Both the position numbers and the translations under genes were made by a program. The notes beneath the pieces were generated by a model that saw only the letters and a list, made by a program, of their open reading frames with translations, had not been told where the DNA came from and did not search any database. From Rosettibacter primus (GTDB lineage Bacteria > Bacteroidota > Ignavibacteria > Ignavibacteriales > Melioribacteraceae): 64,000 bases of DNA. Of the stretch, positions 17,100-26,375 are shown piece after piece; position 1 is the stretch's first letter; every line of letters starts with the position of its first letter. The stretch is from assembly GCF_036860675.1 (NCBI RefSeq), contig NZ_JAYKGK010000003.1, forward strand, positions 1-64,000, given 5' to 3'.

Positions 17100-19751
17100 A
17101 TGAAAAAAACATTACAAATTCTGACATTTTTATTTATACCATCATTATTCTTTTCTGCAGGAAAAACTAACAACGATAAAGTTGTTTCTGCTTTGAAAAC
17201 AGAAAATATTAAAATTGTTCTGGATGGCAATCTAAATGAACCTATCTGGCAAAATCCTCCAATTAAAGATTTTACACAAAGAGACCCTAATGAAGGGATG
17301 CCTGCATCTGAAGAAACTCATGTCTGGATAGCTTATGATGAAGAAAATATCTATGTGGCTGCAAGATGTTTCGATTCTCATCCAGAACTAATAGATGCAA
17401 GCTTAACAAGGCGTGATAACTATATGCTTTCAGATTGGTTTGCTTTTTATGTTGACCCGTATAATGATAAAAAGAGCGGTTACTTTTTTATAGTAAATGC
17501 AGGTGGCTCTATAATCGATGGAGTATTGTTTAACGACAGCTGGGACGATAATTCGTGGGATGGAATTTGGGAAGCTAAAACTAAAATTGACGACAAAGGC
17601 TGGACGGTTGAAATGAAAATCCCTTTTTCACAACTTCGTTTTAAGGAATCTGATAAAATGAAATGGGGAATAAATTTTGCAAGAGAGATAAAAAGAAAAA
17701 ATGAAAGAGCCTATTATGTTATGGTTCCTAAAAAAGAAAGCGGCTTTGTCTCTCGTTTTGCTATTCTTGATGGACTAAACGGAATAAAGCCAAAACAAAG
17801 AATTGAAATTCTTCCTTACATTGTTCAAAAAGCTCAATATCTTGTGCATGATGCTAACGACCCATTTTATAAAAGTAATCAATATAAAACCTCACTTGGT
17901 ACAGATTTTAAGATAGGAGTAGGAAGCAACTTAAATATTGATGGAACTATTAATCCCGATTTTGGTCAGGTCGAAGTTGACCCAGCTGTAATTAATTTAA
18001 CAGCATTTGAATCTTACTTTGAAGAAAAAAGACCATTCTTTATAGAAGGCTCAAATATTTTTTACTTTGGAATTGGCGGTGCAAATCATAACTGGGGATT
18101 TAATTTTGGTTGGCCGGAGCTTTTTTACTCAAGAAGAATTGGAGCCCATCCACATGGAGATGTTTCTGATAATGAATTTGTAAAATATCCTTCAGAAACC
18201 AGAATATTAGGTGCTGCAAAACTTACTGGCAAATTAAATGAAACAACTTCAATTGGGGTTATCAGCGCTATTACAGAAAGAACTTATGCAACAATTTTTA
18301 ATAATGGAATAAACCATGATGAAGAAATAGAACCTTTATCTCATTATGGAATTCTTAGAACAAAAAAAGAATTTAATGATGGGAAACAAGCAATTGGCTT
18401 CATGTTCACTACAGTTAACAGGGATTTACACACAAATTCATTAAAAAATATTTTATCAAAAAATGCATATACATTTGGAATAGATGGATGGACTTTTTTA
18501 GATGAATCAAAAGTTTATGTATTAACAGGAGCTTTTGCCGGCAGTTATGTAGAAGGAAGCAAAGAATATTTACTTGATCTTCAGCAAAGACCTTATCGAT
18601 ATCTTCAAAGACCTGATGCAACCTTTTTAAAACTTGATTCTTCAAGAACTTCTCTTTCAGGCTATTATGGCAGACTTATGCTAAACAAGCAAGAAGGAAA
18701 TTTTTACATAAATGCAGCTGTTGGAGCTGTTTCACCAGGATTTGAACATAACGATTTAGGTTTCCAATGGAATGCCGATAAAATTAATACACATATTGTT
18801 TTGGGATACAGATGGTTCGAACCCGAGAAAATATTCAGGTCAAAATTTATTTTTATGGCTCACGCAAGATCTTATAATTATGATGGAAATATTATTAGCA
18901 ATTTTATCTGGGGAAGATTTCAAGGAACATTTACAAATTATTACAGCATTGCAATTGGTGGAAGTTACCAATTCGAAGCTTTTAGTCCTTCACTTACAAG
19001 AGGTGGTCCATTAGCTAAAAATCCAGCAGAATGGGGAATATGGTTCAATGTAGAAACTGATGAAAGAAAAAAAATTATACTGGAATTTGAAAATGAATTT
19101 GGAAAAGATAAACTTGGCGGAGTATACGAAGGAATAAGAATTGATTTAGATTGGAAACCAAATTCACAAATAAAATTCAGCATTGGTCCTTCGTTCTCAT
19201 ATTCTATCAATCCAACTCAATGGATTGATAAATTTGAAGACTCTTATGCAGTAAATACTTATTATAAAAGATATGTTTTTGGCAAGATAATTCAACATAC
19301 TTTATCGGCAAACATAAGGCTCAATTGGGCTTTTACTCCATCATTAACTTTTCAGGTTTATCTGCAGCCATTTTTTGCTGTAGGAGATTATCAGGAATTT
19401 AAAGAACTCAGCAAACCCAAGAGCATGTCATATTTGATTTATGGTCAAAATAATTCCACCATAAAATATAATGAAGACAATAATGAATATATTGTTGACC
19501 CGGATGGAAATGGCCCTGCAATACCCTTTTCATTCGGAAATCCTGATTTCAATTTCAAATCCTTAAGAGGTACTGCAGTATTAAGATGGGAAGTAAAACC
19601 CGGTTCAATTTTATATTTTGTATGGTCTCATGACCAGTTTAATGAAGATAATCCAGGAGAATTTGATTTCAAGCGTGATATAAAAAATTTATGGCAGACA
19701 ACAGGAAATAATATTTTCATGATTAAGTTCTCATATTGGTTTAATCTATAA
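17100..19751 (+). CDS. Exported DUF5916 protein with N-terminal CBM9-like domain
   Basis: The 883-residue protein has a signal peptide (about 1-20), an N-terminal carbohydrate-binding family 9-like domain (about 38-215; LDGNLNEPIWQNPP, then DEENIYVAARCFDSHP), and a long DUF5916 region (about 230-883) rich in alternating aromatic strands that looks like an outer-membrane beta-barrel. It ends in FMIKFSYWFNL, an aromatic C-terminus fitting a barrel. Members of this family are common in Bacteroidota-type genomes and unassigned in function; sugar binding by the first domain is plausible but not shown. It stands alone, 55 bases before the aminotransferase. Confidence 0.85.
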   Translation: MKKTLQILTFLFIPSLFFSAGKTNNDKVVSALKTENIKIVLDGNLNEPIWQNPPIKDFTQRDPNEGMPASEETHVWIAYDEENIYVAARCFDSHPELIDASLTRRDNYMLSDWFAFYVDPYNDKKSGYFFIVNAGGSIIDGVLFNDSWDDNSWDGIWEAKTKIDDKGWTVEMKIPFSQLRFKESDKMKWGINFAREIKRKNERAYYVMVPKKESGFVSRFAILDGLNGIKPKQRIEILPYIVQKAQYLVHDANDPFYKSNQYKTSLGTDFKIGVGSNLNIDGTINPDFGQVEVDPAVINLTAFESYFEEKRPFFIEGSNIFYFGIGGANHNWGFNFGWPELFYSRRIGAHPHGDVSDNEFVKYPSETRILGAAKLTGKLNETTSIGVISAITERTYATIFNNGINHDEEIEPLSHYGILRTKKEFNDGKQAIGFMFTTVNRDLHTNSLKNILSKNAYTFGIDGWTFLDESKVYVLTGAFAGSYVEGSKEYLLDLQQRPYRYLQRPDATFLKLDSSRTSLSGYYGRLMLNKQEGNFYINAAVGAVSPGFEHNDLGFQWNADKINTHIVLGYRWFEPEKIFRSKFIFMAHARSYNYDGNIISNFIWGRFQGTFTNYYSIAIGGSYQFEAFSPSLTRGGPLAKNPAEWGIWFNVETDERKKIILEFENEFGKDKLGGVYEGIRIDLDWKPNSQIKFSIGPSFSYSINPTQWIDKFEDSYAVNTYYKRYVFGKIIQHTLSANIRLNWAFTPSLTFQVYLQPFFAVGDYQEFKELSKPKSMSYLIYGQNNSTIKYNEDNNEYIVDPDGNGPAIPFSFGNPDFNFKSLRGTAVLRWEVKPGSILYFVWSHDQFNEDNPGEFDFKRDIKNLWQTTGNNIFMIKFSYWFNL

Positions 19752-19806
19752 TTTACATTAAATTGATTTACTAAAAATTTTATTCCAATTAATTATTAAA
19801 TAAAAT

Positions 19807-21006
19807 ATGGCTCTAAATCTTTCTAAAAGAGTAAATAAAATTACTATTTCCCCAACAATAAAAATTACTCAACAAGCAATCGAAATGAAAGCAAGGGGAG
19901 AAAATTTAATTGACTTAAGTGTTGGAGAACCTGACTTTCCCACTCCACAAAACATTAAAGAAGCTGCTATTAAATCTATTGAAAATAATTTTACAAAATA
20001 CACAATTAACTCTGGTATATTTGAACTTCGAAAAGCAATTTCTGAAAAACTCAGGAAAGAAAATAAACTTGAATACAACCCAGAAGAAATAATTGTATCA
20101 TCAGGAGCAAAACACAGTATTTTCAATGCAATTATGTCAATTGTCGAAGATGATGACGAAGTAATAATTCCCTCACCATACTATGTTTCTTATCCACACA
20201 TTGTTGCACTTTCAAACGGAAAATCAGTTTTTATTCACACTGATGAACAATCAGATTTTAAAATCACTCCAGAACAATTAAAAAGCGCAATTACTAATAA
20301 AACAAAGTTATTAATTCTATGTAATCCTTCCAATCCAACTGGAAGTATATATTCAAGAGTAGACCTTGAAAAACTCGTCCCGATACTTGAAGAAAGTGAA
20401 TTTTATATTTTATCAGATGAGATTTATGAAAAATTGATTTATGATGATTATGAATTTGTAAGCATTGCATCATTAAGTGAAAAAATAAAACAAAAAACAA
20501 TTACAATTAATGGACATTCAAAATCGTATTCAATGACTGGATGGAGAATTGGTTATGCAGCTGGACCTCCCGAAGTAATTAATGCTATGAATAAAATTCA
20601 AAGTCATTGCACATCAAATGCTTCTTCAATTTCTCAAAAAGCTGCACTGGAAGCATTAACAGGCCAACAGGATTTTTTAGAATACTCAAGAAAAGAATTT
20701 GAGAAAAGGAGAAATCTTCTTTATGATGAATTAATATCAATCAAAGGAATAAAATGCTACAAACCTCAAGGTGCATTTTATTTGTTCCCCAACATTTCTC
20801 ACTTCTTTGGTAAAAAAACAGACACTGGAATTATTCAAACATCATTTGATTTTGCACTTTATTTATTACAGAGCGAAAAAGTTGTAGTTGTTCCTGGGAG
20901 TGTATTTGGTGCAGAAGGATATATAAGATTATCTTATTCAACATCTCAGGAAAATTTAATGGAAGGTGCTCGCAGAATTAAAAATGCAATATCAAAATTA
21001 GAATAA
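19807..21006 (+). CDS. PLP-dependent aminotransferase, aspartate aminotransferase type
   Basis: The 399-residue class I aminotransferase is a fold-type I PLP enzyme. Visible signatures are SVGEPDFPTP (38-47), CNPSNPTGS (172-180), LSDEIYEKL (202-210) and the PLP lysine K239 in GHSKSYSMTGWRIGY. It most resembles the AspC/PatA group, moving amino groups between aspartate and 2-oxoglutarate, though substrate range in this group is broad. It converges with the aldehyde dehydrogenase gene, 15 bases between the stops. Confidence 0.93.
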   Translation: MALNLSKRVNKITISPTIKITQQAIEMKARGENLIDLSVGEPDFPTPQNIKEAAIKSIENNFTKYTINSGIFELRKAISEKLRKENKLEYNPEEIIVSSGAKHSIFNAIMSIVEDDDEVIIPSPYYVSYPHIVALSNGKSVFIHTDEQSDFKITPEQLKSAITNKTKLLILCNPSNPTGSIYSRVDLEKLVPILEESEFYILSDEIYEKLIYDDYEFVSIASLSEKIKQKTITINGHSKSYSMTGWRIGYAAGPPEVINAMNKIQSHCTSNASSISQKAALEALTGQQDFLEYSRKEFEKRRNLLYDELISIKGIKCYKPQGAFYLFPNISHFFGKKTDTGIIQTSFDFALYLLQSEKVVVVPGSVFGAEGYIRLSYSTSQENLMEGARRIKNAISKLE

Positions 21007-21021
21007 TATTTTATTGTAAAT

Positions 21022-22386
21022 TTATTTTATCCATACAGTTTTAATATTTACAAATTCTTTTATTCCATAGTGAGATAATTCTCGTCCATAACCAGAATTT
21101 TTTATTCCCCCAAATGGCAAGCGCGGGTCACTTTTTACCATGCCATTAATAAACACAGAACCTGCTTCAATCTTTCCTGCATAATATTTTGCTTTGTCAA
21201 TATTTTGAGTCCACAACGATGCCCCAAGACCAAACTTTGTATCATTTGCCACTTCAATTGCTTCCTCTTCATCTTTTACTTTTATTAATGAAGCTACAGG
21301 GCCGAAAATTTCTTCATCGTAAGCAGGCATACCTTTTTTAACATTTGACAAAACAGTAGGTTCAAAATACAAACCTTCGCTGTTAACTCTCTTTCCACCG
21401 CATAAAATTACTGCTCCACATTCAACTGAATACCTTACTTGAAATTCAAGTTCATTTAGTAAATCTTCTCTTGCTATTGGTCCAAGTTGTGTAGATTCAT
21501 CCATTGGATTTCCAATTTTTACTTTTGACATCAGCTCAACAAACCTTTTTTCAAAATCATCATAAATTTTTTCTACAACAATAAATCTTTTTGCTGCTAT
21601 GCAACTCTGCCCATTATTTATAAGTCTTGCGGTTACGCCTGTTTTTACTGCCAATTCAATATCAGCATCTTCAAGTACAATAAATGGGTCGCTGCCTCCA
21701 AGTTCCATTACAGATTTTTTTAATAATTTTCCACAATATTTAGCCACCTGTCTGCCTGCAAATTCACTTCCTGTTAAAGTAACTGCTTTTACTTTTGGAT
21801 GATTAATTACTTCTTCTACTTCTGAAGAACCAATTAAAATTGCTCTAAATAAATTTTTAGGAAAATTTGCTTTTTCAAAAATTTCTTCAATAGTTAAAGC
21901 ACACATTGGAACATTCGATGCATGTTTAAGAATACATGCATTTCCTGCCATAATTGCTGGGGCTGCAAATCTAAATACCTGCCAGAAAGGAAAATTCCAT
22001 GGCATAATTGCAAAGACAATTCCAAGTGGGTCAAATTGAATATAACTTTCAGAAGCATCTGTTGAAATAAATTCTTTCTGCAAAAATTCTTCTGCATTCT
22101 CTGCATAATATTCACATACCCATGCACATTTTTCTATTTCAGAAATTGCTTGTGTTATTGGCTTCCCCATTTCAGTGACAATAATTTTTGCATATTCATA
22201 TTTATTGTTTTTCAATACTTCTGCAACATTTTTCATCAATAAATTTCTTTCAGTAAAAGTTGTTTGCTTCCAGTTCTGGAAAGTATTATAAACATTTTCA
22301 ATAATGTTAAATACACTTTCCAAAGAAAACTCTTCGAAAGTTTTTTCTATTTGATTAGTTGCGGGATTGATAGTTTGAATAGCCAT
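21022..22386 (-). CDS. NAD(P)-dependent aldehyde dehydrogenase, succinate-semialdehyde type
   Basis: This aldehyde dehydrogenase (454 residues from the chosen start) oxidises an aldehyde to the acid. Numbering from the upstream TTG, the general base is E232 in MELGGSDPF and the nucleophile is C266 in NGQSCIAAK. The compact length and the MPWNFPFWQ motif fit short succinate-semialdehyde dehydrogenases. I place the start at the ATG at 22386 because GGGGGAG sits just upstream of it; the frame also opens at a TTG at 22398, but that would bury the ribosome-binding site. It is divergent from the PhoH gene. Confidence 0.92.
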   Translation of the reverse strand: MAIQTINPATNQIEKTFEEFSLESVFNIIENVYNTFQNWKQTTFTERNLLMKNVAEVLKNNKYEYAKIIVTEMGKPITQAISEIEKCAWVCEYYAENAEEFLQKEFISTDASESYIQFDPLGIVFAIMPWNFPFWQVFRFAAPAIMAGNACILKHASNVPMCALTIEEIFEKANFPKNLFRAILIGSSEVEEVINHPKVKAVTLTGSEFAGRQVAKYCGKLLKKSVMELGGSDPFIVLEDADIELAVKTGVTARLINNGQSCIAAKRFIVVEKIYDDFEKRFVELMSKVKIGNPMDESTQLGPIAREDLLNELEFQVRYSVECGAVILCGGKRVNSEGLYFEPTVLSNVKKGMPAYDEEIFGPVASLIKVKDEEEAIEVANDTKFGLGASLWTQNIDKAKYYAGKIEAGSVFINGMVKSDPRLPFGGIKNSGYGRELSHYGIKEFVNIKTVWIK

Positions 22387-22535
22387 TTTCTCCCCCAAAG
22401 AAATTTAATTCAAATATAATTTAGTGAATTTCGATTTTAGTAAAAAAATTTTGTAAGTTGTTATCAAGAATTTAGACTAAGAATTAAATAATATTTTAAT
22501 CATAGTTTAATGACATTTGAAAATTCATATACTGT

Positions 22536-23876
22536 ATGAAAAAATCTAATCCTAAAACCTTTGTTCTTGATACAAATGTTATTTTGCATGATCCGACCTG
22601 CATTCATCACTTTGAAGAAAACAATATCATAATTCCTCTTGTTGTAATTGAGGAGTTAGACCACTTCAAAAGAGGAAATCAAGTAATTAATTTAAACGCA
22701 CGCGAATTTGCGAGAACACTTGATTCAATTACAGGCAATGAAATTTTTAACGGTGGGGTTTCGCTTGGGCGCGGTAAAGGAAAAGTAAGAATTGTTATAA
22801 CAAAAGGATTAAATAAAGAAATTCAGGATATTTTTAGAGAGGACAATGTTGACCATCGTGTTCTAAGTGCTGCTTATGAAGCATCTAAACAAAATAAAGA
22901 GAAAGGAAAAGTAATTCTTGTAAGCAAAGATGTAAATCTCAGAATGAAAGCAAAAGCCATTGGAATTCCTGCCGAGGATTACACTACCGACCGTATCCCA
23001 AATATAGAAGAGTTATACAGTGGCAAAGCTGTAATTGAAAATTTTGATGATGACATTTTACAAAAACTATATCAACCTCCATACGAAGTTCCTGCAAAAC
23101 AAATATTAAAAAAGATTAAAACAGAAGCTGTGCCTAATAAATTTTTTATAATGAGAAATTCAAATCGTTCTATACTTGCTGTTCTTGATAGAGAAATGGA
23201 AAAATTTAAAAGGATTGATAAAGAAGTTGTTTATGGAATTAAACCTCGCAATGCAGAACAAACTTTTGCTGTAAATGCACTGTGCAATCCCGATATCCCG
23301 CTTGTTACATTAACAGGAAAAGCCGGGACAGGAAAAACACTTCTTGCTCTGGCATGTTCACTTCATGTTAGAAAAAATTATAGACAAATTTATGTCGCAC
23401 GTCCCATTGTTCCCTTAAGCAATAAAGATATTGGCTATTTGCCCGGAGATGTTGAAAGTAAATTAGCTCCATACATGCAGCCTTTGTGGGATAATCTTAA
23501 AGTTATTCAGGATCAATTTCCTGAAACAGATAAAAATTATCAGTTGATTAATTCACTAATAAAAGAAGAAAAACTTGTGATTGAACCATTAAGTTATATT
23601 CGAGGAAGAAGTTTACAGAGAATTTATTTCATTGTAGATGAAGCACAAAATCTAACACCACATGAAGTTAAAACAATTATTACCCGCGCAGGTGAAGGTG
23701 CTAAAATTGTTCTCACAGGAGATATTTATCAAATTGACCATCCATATCTCGATGCTCAGTCAAATGGACTATCTTATTTAATTGAACATTTCAAAGGACA
23801 AAAACTTTATGCTCATGTAAATCTTGAAAAAGGAGAACGTTCAATTCTTGCTGAACTTGCAAGTAATTTGCTTTAA
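22536..23876 (+). CDS. PIN domain - PhoH-family ATPase (PhoH2-like)
   Basis: The 446-residue protein joins an N-terminal PIN ribonuclease domain (about 1-140; TFVLDTNVILHDP with the first catalytic Asp, and VSKDVNLRMKAKA) to a PhoH-type ATPase (about 235-446; Walker A GKAGTGKT, Walker B FIVDEAQNLTP). PhoH2 proteins are described as RNA-unwinding and RNA-cleaving enzymes, in some species part of toxin-antitoxin pairs. No small antitoxin gene precedes this one. Its stop overlaps the stop of the convergent lipoprotein gene by four bases. Confidence 0.93.
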   Translation: MKKSNPKTFVLDTNVILHDPTCIHHFEENNIIIPLVVIEELDHFKRGNQVINLNAREFARTLDSITGNEIFNGGVSLGRGKGKVRIVITKGLNKEIQDIFREDNVDHRVLSAAYEASKQNKEKGKVILVSKDVNLRMKAKAIGIPAEDYTTDRIPNIEELYSGKAVIENFDDDILQKLYQPPYEVPAKQILKKIKTEAVPNKFFIMRNSNRSILAVLDREMEKFKRIDKEVVYGIKPRNAEQTFAVNALCNPDIPLVTLTGKAGTGKTLLALACSLHVRKNYRQIYVARPIVPLSNKDIGYLPGDVESKLAPYMQPLWDNLKVIQDQFPETDKNYQLINSLIKEEKLVIEPLSYIRGRSLQRIYFIVDEAQNLTPHEVKTIITRAGEGAKIVLTGDIYQIDHPYLDAQSNGLSYLIEHFKGQKLYAHVNLEKGERSILAELASNLL

Positions 23877-24712
23877 TAATCACTCTTAACTAATGTTACT
23901 CTTACACTAAAATTTAATGGTTCTATTTTTGTAAAAGCAGGCATATTTCTTCTCATTCCACCTGCTGGCCTTTGAAATCCGCCTTGTGGAATATTGCCCA
24001 TATTTTCTCGTTTATCTGATGGGAATTCTAACTCTAATGTTTCAAAAGTAATTTTAAGATTCTCTCCAGCAGTCACAGGAACATAAAAATTATTTTCCTG
24101 TTGTTTTGAAATTGGAATCTGCAATTCATATACAAGTTTATTTGATTTTTCTGAGATTTTAATTTTTATTCCTTTATTATTTTCAAGAGGATACATCCAA
24201 AGTGGATATTTGGATTTATCTACAATTTCAAAATCCTTTTCTTTTTCAAATAATCGTTCAATAATCTTTTCTAGATTTCCTCTTTCATCATTCTTTTCAA
24301 AATTTCTTCTTTCTTTTCTATCAAAACCAATATTACTTATTCCAAGTGGAAACTTTAATCCAATAATTTTTGATTCATCATCAGGAATAAACCATACAAT
24401 AAATCCTGCTCTGAGCATTTGCATTGCTTTAAATGGCTCGTTGACAATCAAACACAAATACAAATAATCTTTGTCATTTTGAAAACCAACTGATGCATCT
24501 TCATCTTCAATATATTCAAGTCTGTTTTGCCAATCAGAATAATCTCCATCGACAACTAAATCATCTGATTTCCATTTGCTAACTATTTGATGTGTAGTGC
24601 TGCATCCATTTACAATAATTATTATTGATGCGACAAAAATTATATTCAGCAAAAAATTACCAATCAATTGCTTAGGTCGTTTAATTCCTTTCAAATAATT
24701 TTTTATAAACAT
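23873..24712 (-). CDS. Putative lipoprotein of unknown function
   Basis: I choose the ATG at 24712 because GGTGAG lies just upstream, giving 279 residues; the frame extends to 24772. The N-terminus has basic residues, a hydrophobic stretch and a lipobox-like VNGC, so it is probably a lipoprotein. The region after it (VDGDYSDWQNRLEYIED) resembles the start of a CBM9-like or DOMON-like sugar- or heme-binding fold, as in the DUF5916 protein. The C-terminal part is Gly/Pro/Arg-rich. No enzyme motif is visible. It converges on the PhoH gene. Confidence 0.7.
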   Translation of the reverse strand: MFIKNYLKGIKRPKQLIGNFLLNIIFVASIIIIVNGCSTTHQIVSKWKSDDLVVDGDYSDWQNRLEYIEDEDASVGFQNDKDYLYLCLIVNEPFKAMQMLRAGFIVWFIPDDESKIIGLKFPLGISNIGFDRKERRNFEKNDERGNLEKIIERLFEKEKDFEIVDKSKYPLWMYPLENNKGIKIKISEKSNKLVYELQIPISKQQENNFYVPVTAGENLKITFETLELEFPSDKRENMGNIPQGGFQRPAGGMRRNMPAFTKIEPLNFSVRVTLVKSDY

Positions 24713-24976
24713 AATCTCACCAAAAATTTTTAATAATAGACAAATCAATTTGATTTCATGGTTTAACTGCATCCTATTTTATCTGATAAATATTTATAAA
24801 ATCTTTTGTTGAAGGGATTAAAGATGAGGATCTCATTAGATTTATTAATGATTTTTTGAATAAGTTTTTACTTCTTAAAGGGGAAATAAAATTAAAGAAA
24901 AGATTATTTTTAAAACCATATTGCTTGCTTGTATAAATTTTAGATTTACAAAGTGATTTAACATTTTAACAAATCA
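24713..24976. other. Intergenic region upstream of the lipoprotein gene
   Basis: AT-rich sequence that must carry the promoter of the lipoprotein gene on the minus strand. I see no further gene, RNA or repeat up to the glycoside hydrolase remnant. Confidence 0.3.
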
Positions 24977-25262
24977 ATTCGTGAGGGTGGATTATTCCAT
25001 AATATTATTGATGATTCAAATTCATTTTTAGAAAAAAATTTCTATATACGCTTGTTTATGCTATTTATCGCGTCATAAAAAGTGGCTGGCTCAATAAAAG
25101 CTATAAAATTCACGCTGATAAAATGAGAATTGCAGCACATTCTAAAGTTGACAAATTTGATTGGTTCAAGGTGTATGTGGCTCACCAGAATTTGATCACC
25201 CGGGAACAGCAGCAGAAGGTCAGGCATTTTTCATAATGATGGAAGCTGTTATAGAGATTTAA
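24977..25262 (+). pseudogene. C-terminal remnant of a GH88/GH105 glycoside hydrolase
   Basis: Three consecutive pieces in shifting frames read as the end of one protein: IREGGLFHNIIDDSNSFLE (from 24977), then VYAIYRVIKSGWLNKSY, then LVQGVCGSPEFDHPGTAAEG and QAFFIMMEA before a TAA at 25260-25262. These are the C-terminal signatures of GH88/GH105 unsaturated glucuronyl or rhamnogalacturonyl hydrolases, which act on products of polysaccharide lyases. Two frameshifts separate the pieces, and the N-terminal two thirds are missing. It points to a past pectin- or uronate-degrading gene here, near the carbohydrate locus that starts 4 kb downstream. Confidence 0.8.
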
Positions 25263-25406
25263 TTTTTTAATAAAATCACAAAAAGTAAATTGAAGTTATT
25301 TCAATATGTCTTGCGCTTTATAGAAATTTTTAATATTTCTAATAAGCAAATTGTTCTTTGTGTCTGGTAAATAAAATTTGTTTTAATAATTGAGTGAGGT
25401 GAGGTT

Positions 25407-26252
25407 ATGAATAAGATTTTTATTCTCATTTTGATATTATTTTTATTTTCAGCTTGCAGCAGCAAAGTAGAAAAAAGTACGGCAACTGGTTTCGAACCAC
25501 CAACTTTGGTAAAACAACCGAGATTATATTACCCAAAAACCGCTCAGGAAAATGCCATCTGGGGCAACACTAAATTAATCCTTTCAATCAATAAAGATGG
25601 AATAGTTGATGATGTTTATATAGTAAAATCATCTGGACACGACATTCTTGATAGCACTGCTATTAATTATTGTAAAAATCTTTTATTCAAACCTGCTAAA
25701 AGAAACGGCAAACCTGTCAATTCAAAAATTGAATGGGTAATTAAATTTAATATCACCGACCAAAACTGGAAGGTAGACAACTATTTACTCGAGTTATCAA
25801 GATTATATGAAAAAGTTCAGCGACTTGATTCAGAATACAGAATTGAAATTGAAAGAGAAATTTTAAATAAGCATAATGAATTTGTTCAAAATTTTAGTGA
25901 TGCGTTGAACTTCAATAAAATTTTAAAGCAAATTATTTCTCCTCAAATAACTAAAGAATGGGAAAAAGATTGGGATGGATGGCCACTTTCATTCTTACTT
26001 TATCATGATTTTATGATTCGATTTAGTGATTATGACAGTTTACCAAAAGTCAAAACGATGATGATTAATTCTCTTAAAACTGATATTCAGTATATCAAAA
26101 ATACACCTTCGTTAAATGTCAAAATGGAAAACGAAAAGGAAAAAATTTTGAATAAAATTAGAACATTTATTTCAAAGAATTATCCTGAGATTAATTTAAA
26201 TGAACTGAATTTGGGCTTTAATTTTTATTCAAAATTTATTTCAAAAAAATAA
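25407..26252 (+). CDS. Lipoprotein with TonB C-terminal-like domain
   Basis: The 281-residue protein has a short lipoprotein signal (LFLFSAC, lipid-modified Cys near residue 17) followed directly by a TonB C-terminal domain (about 30-115; PRLYYPKTAQENAIWGNTKL, then SSGHDILDSTAINYCKNLLFKPA). In normal TonB this domain ends a long protein anchored by an inner-membrane helix. Here it is N-terminal, attached to a lipid anchor, and followed by a helical 165-residue extension of unknown role, so energy transduction from ExbBD is doubtful. A strong GAGGTGAGG ribosome-binding site precedes the ATG. Similar lipoproteins occur in Bacteroidota-type genomes. Confidence 0.8.
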   Translation: MNKIFILILILFLFSACSSKVEKSTATGFEPPTLVKQPRLYYPKTAQENAIWGNTKLILSINKDGIVDDVYIVKSSGHDILDSTAINYCKNLLFKPAKRNGKPVNSKIEWVIKFNITDQNWKVDNYLLELSRLYEKVQRLDSEYRIEIEREILNKHNEFVQNFSDALNFNKILKQIISPQITKEWEKDWDGWPLSFLLYHDFMIRFSDYDSLPKVKTMMINSLKTDIQYIKNTPSLNVKMENEKEKILNKIRTFISKNYPEINLNELNLGFNFYSKFISKK

Positions 26253-26375
26253 ATTATTTTTTATTTAAAACTGAATATCTTATTACTCAATATGATATTA
26301 CTTCAGAAATTGTTTTTCAATTTATGACGCATAATAAGTCATTAATTCCCTTTAATATACAGAAGGCAGGTATAT

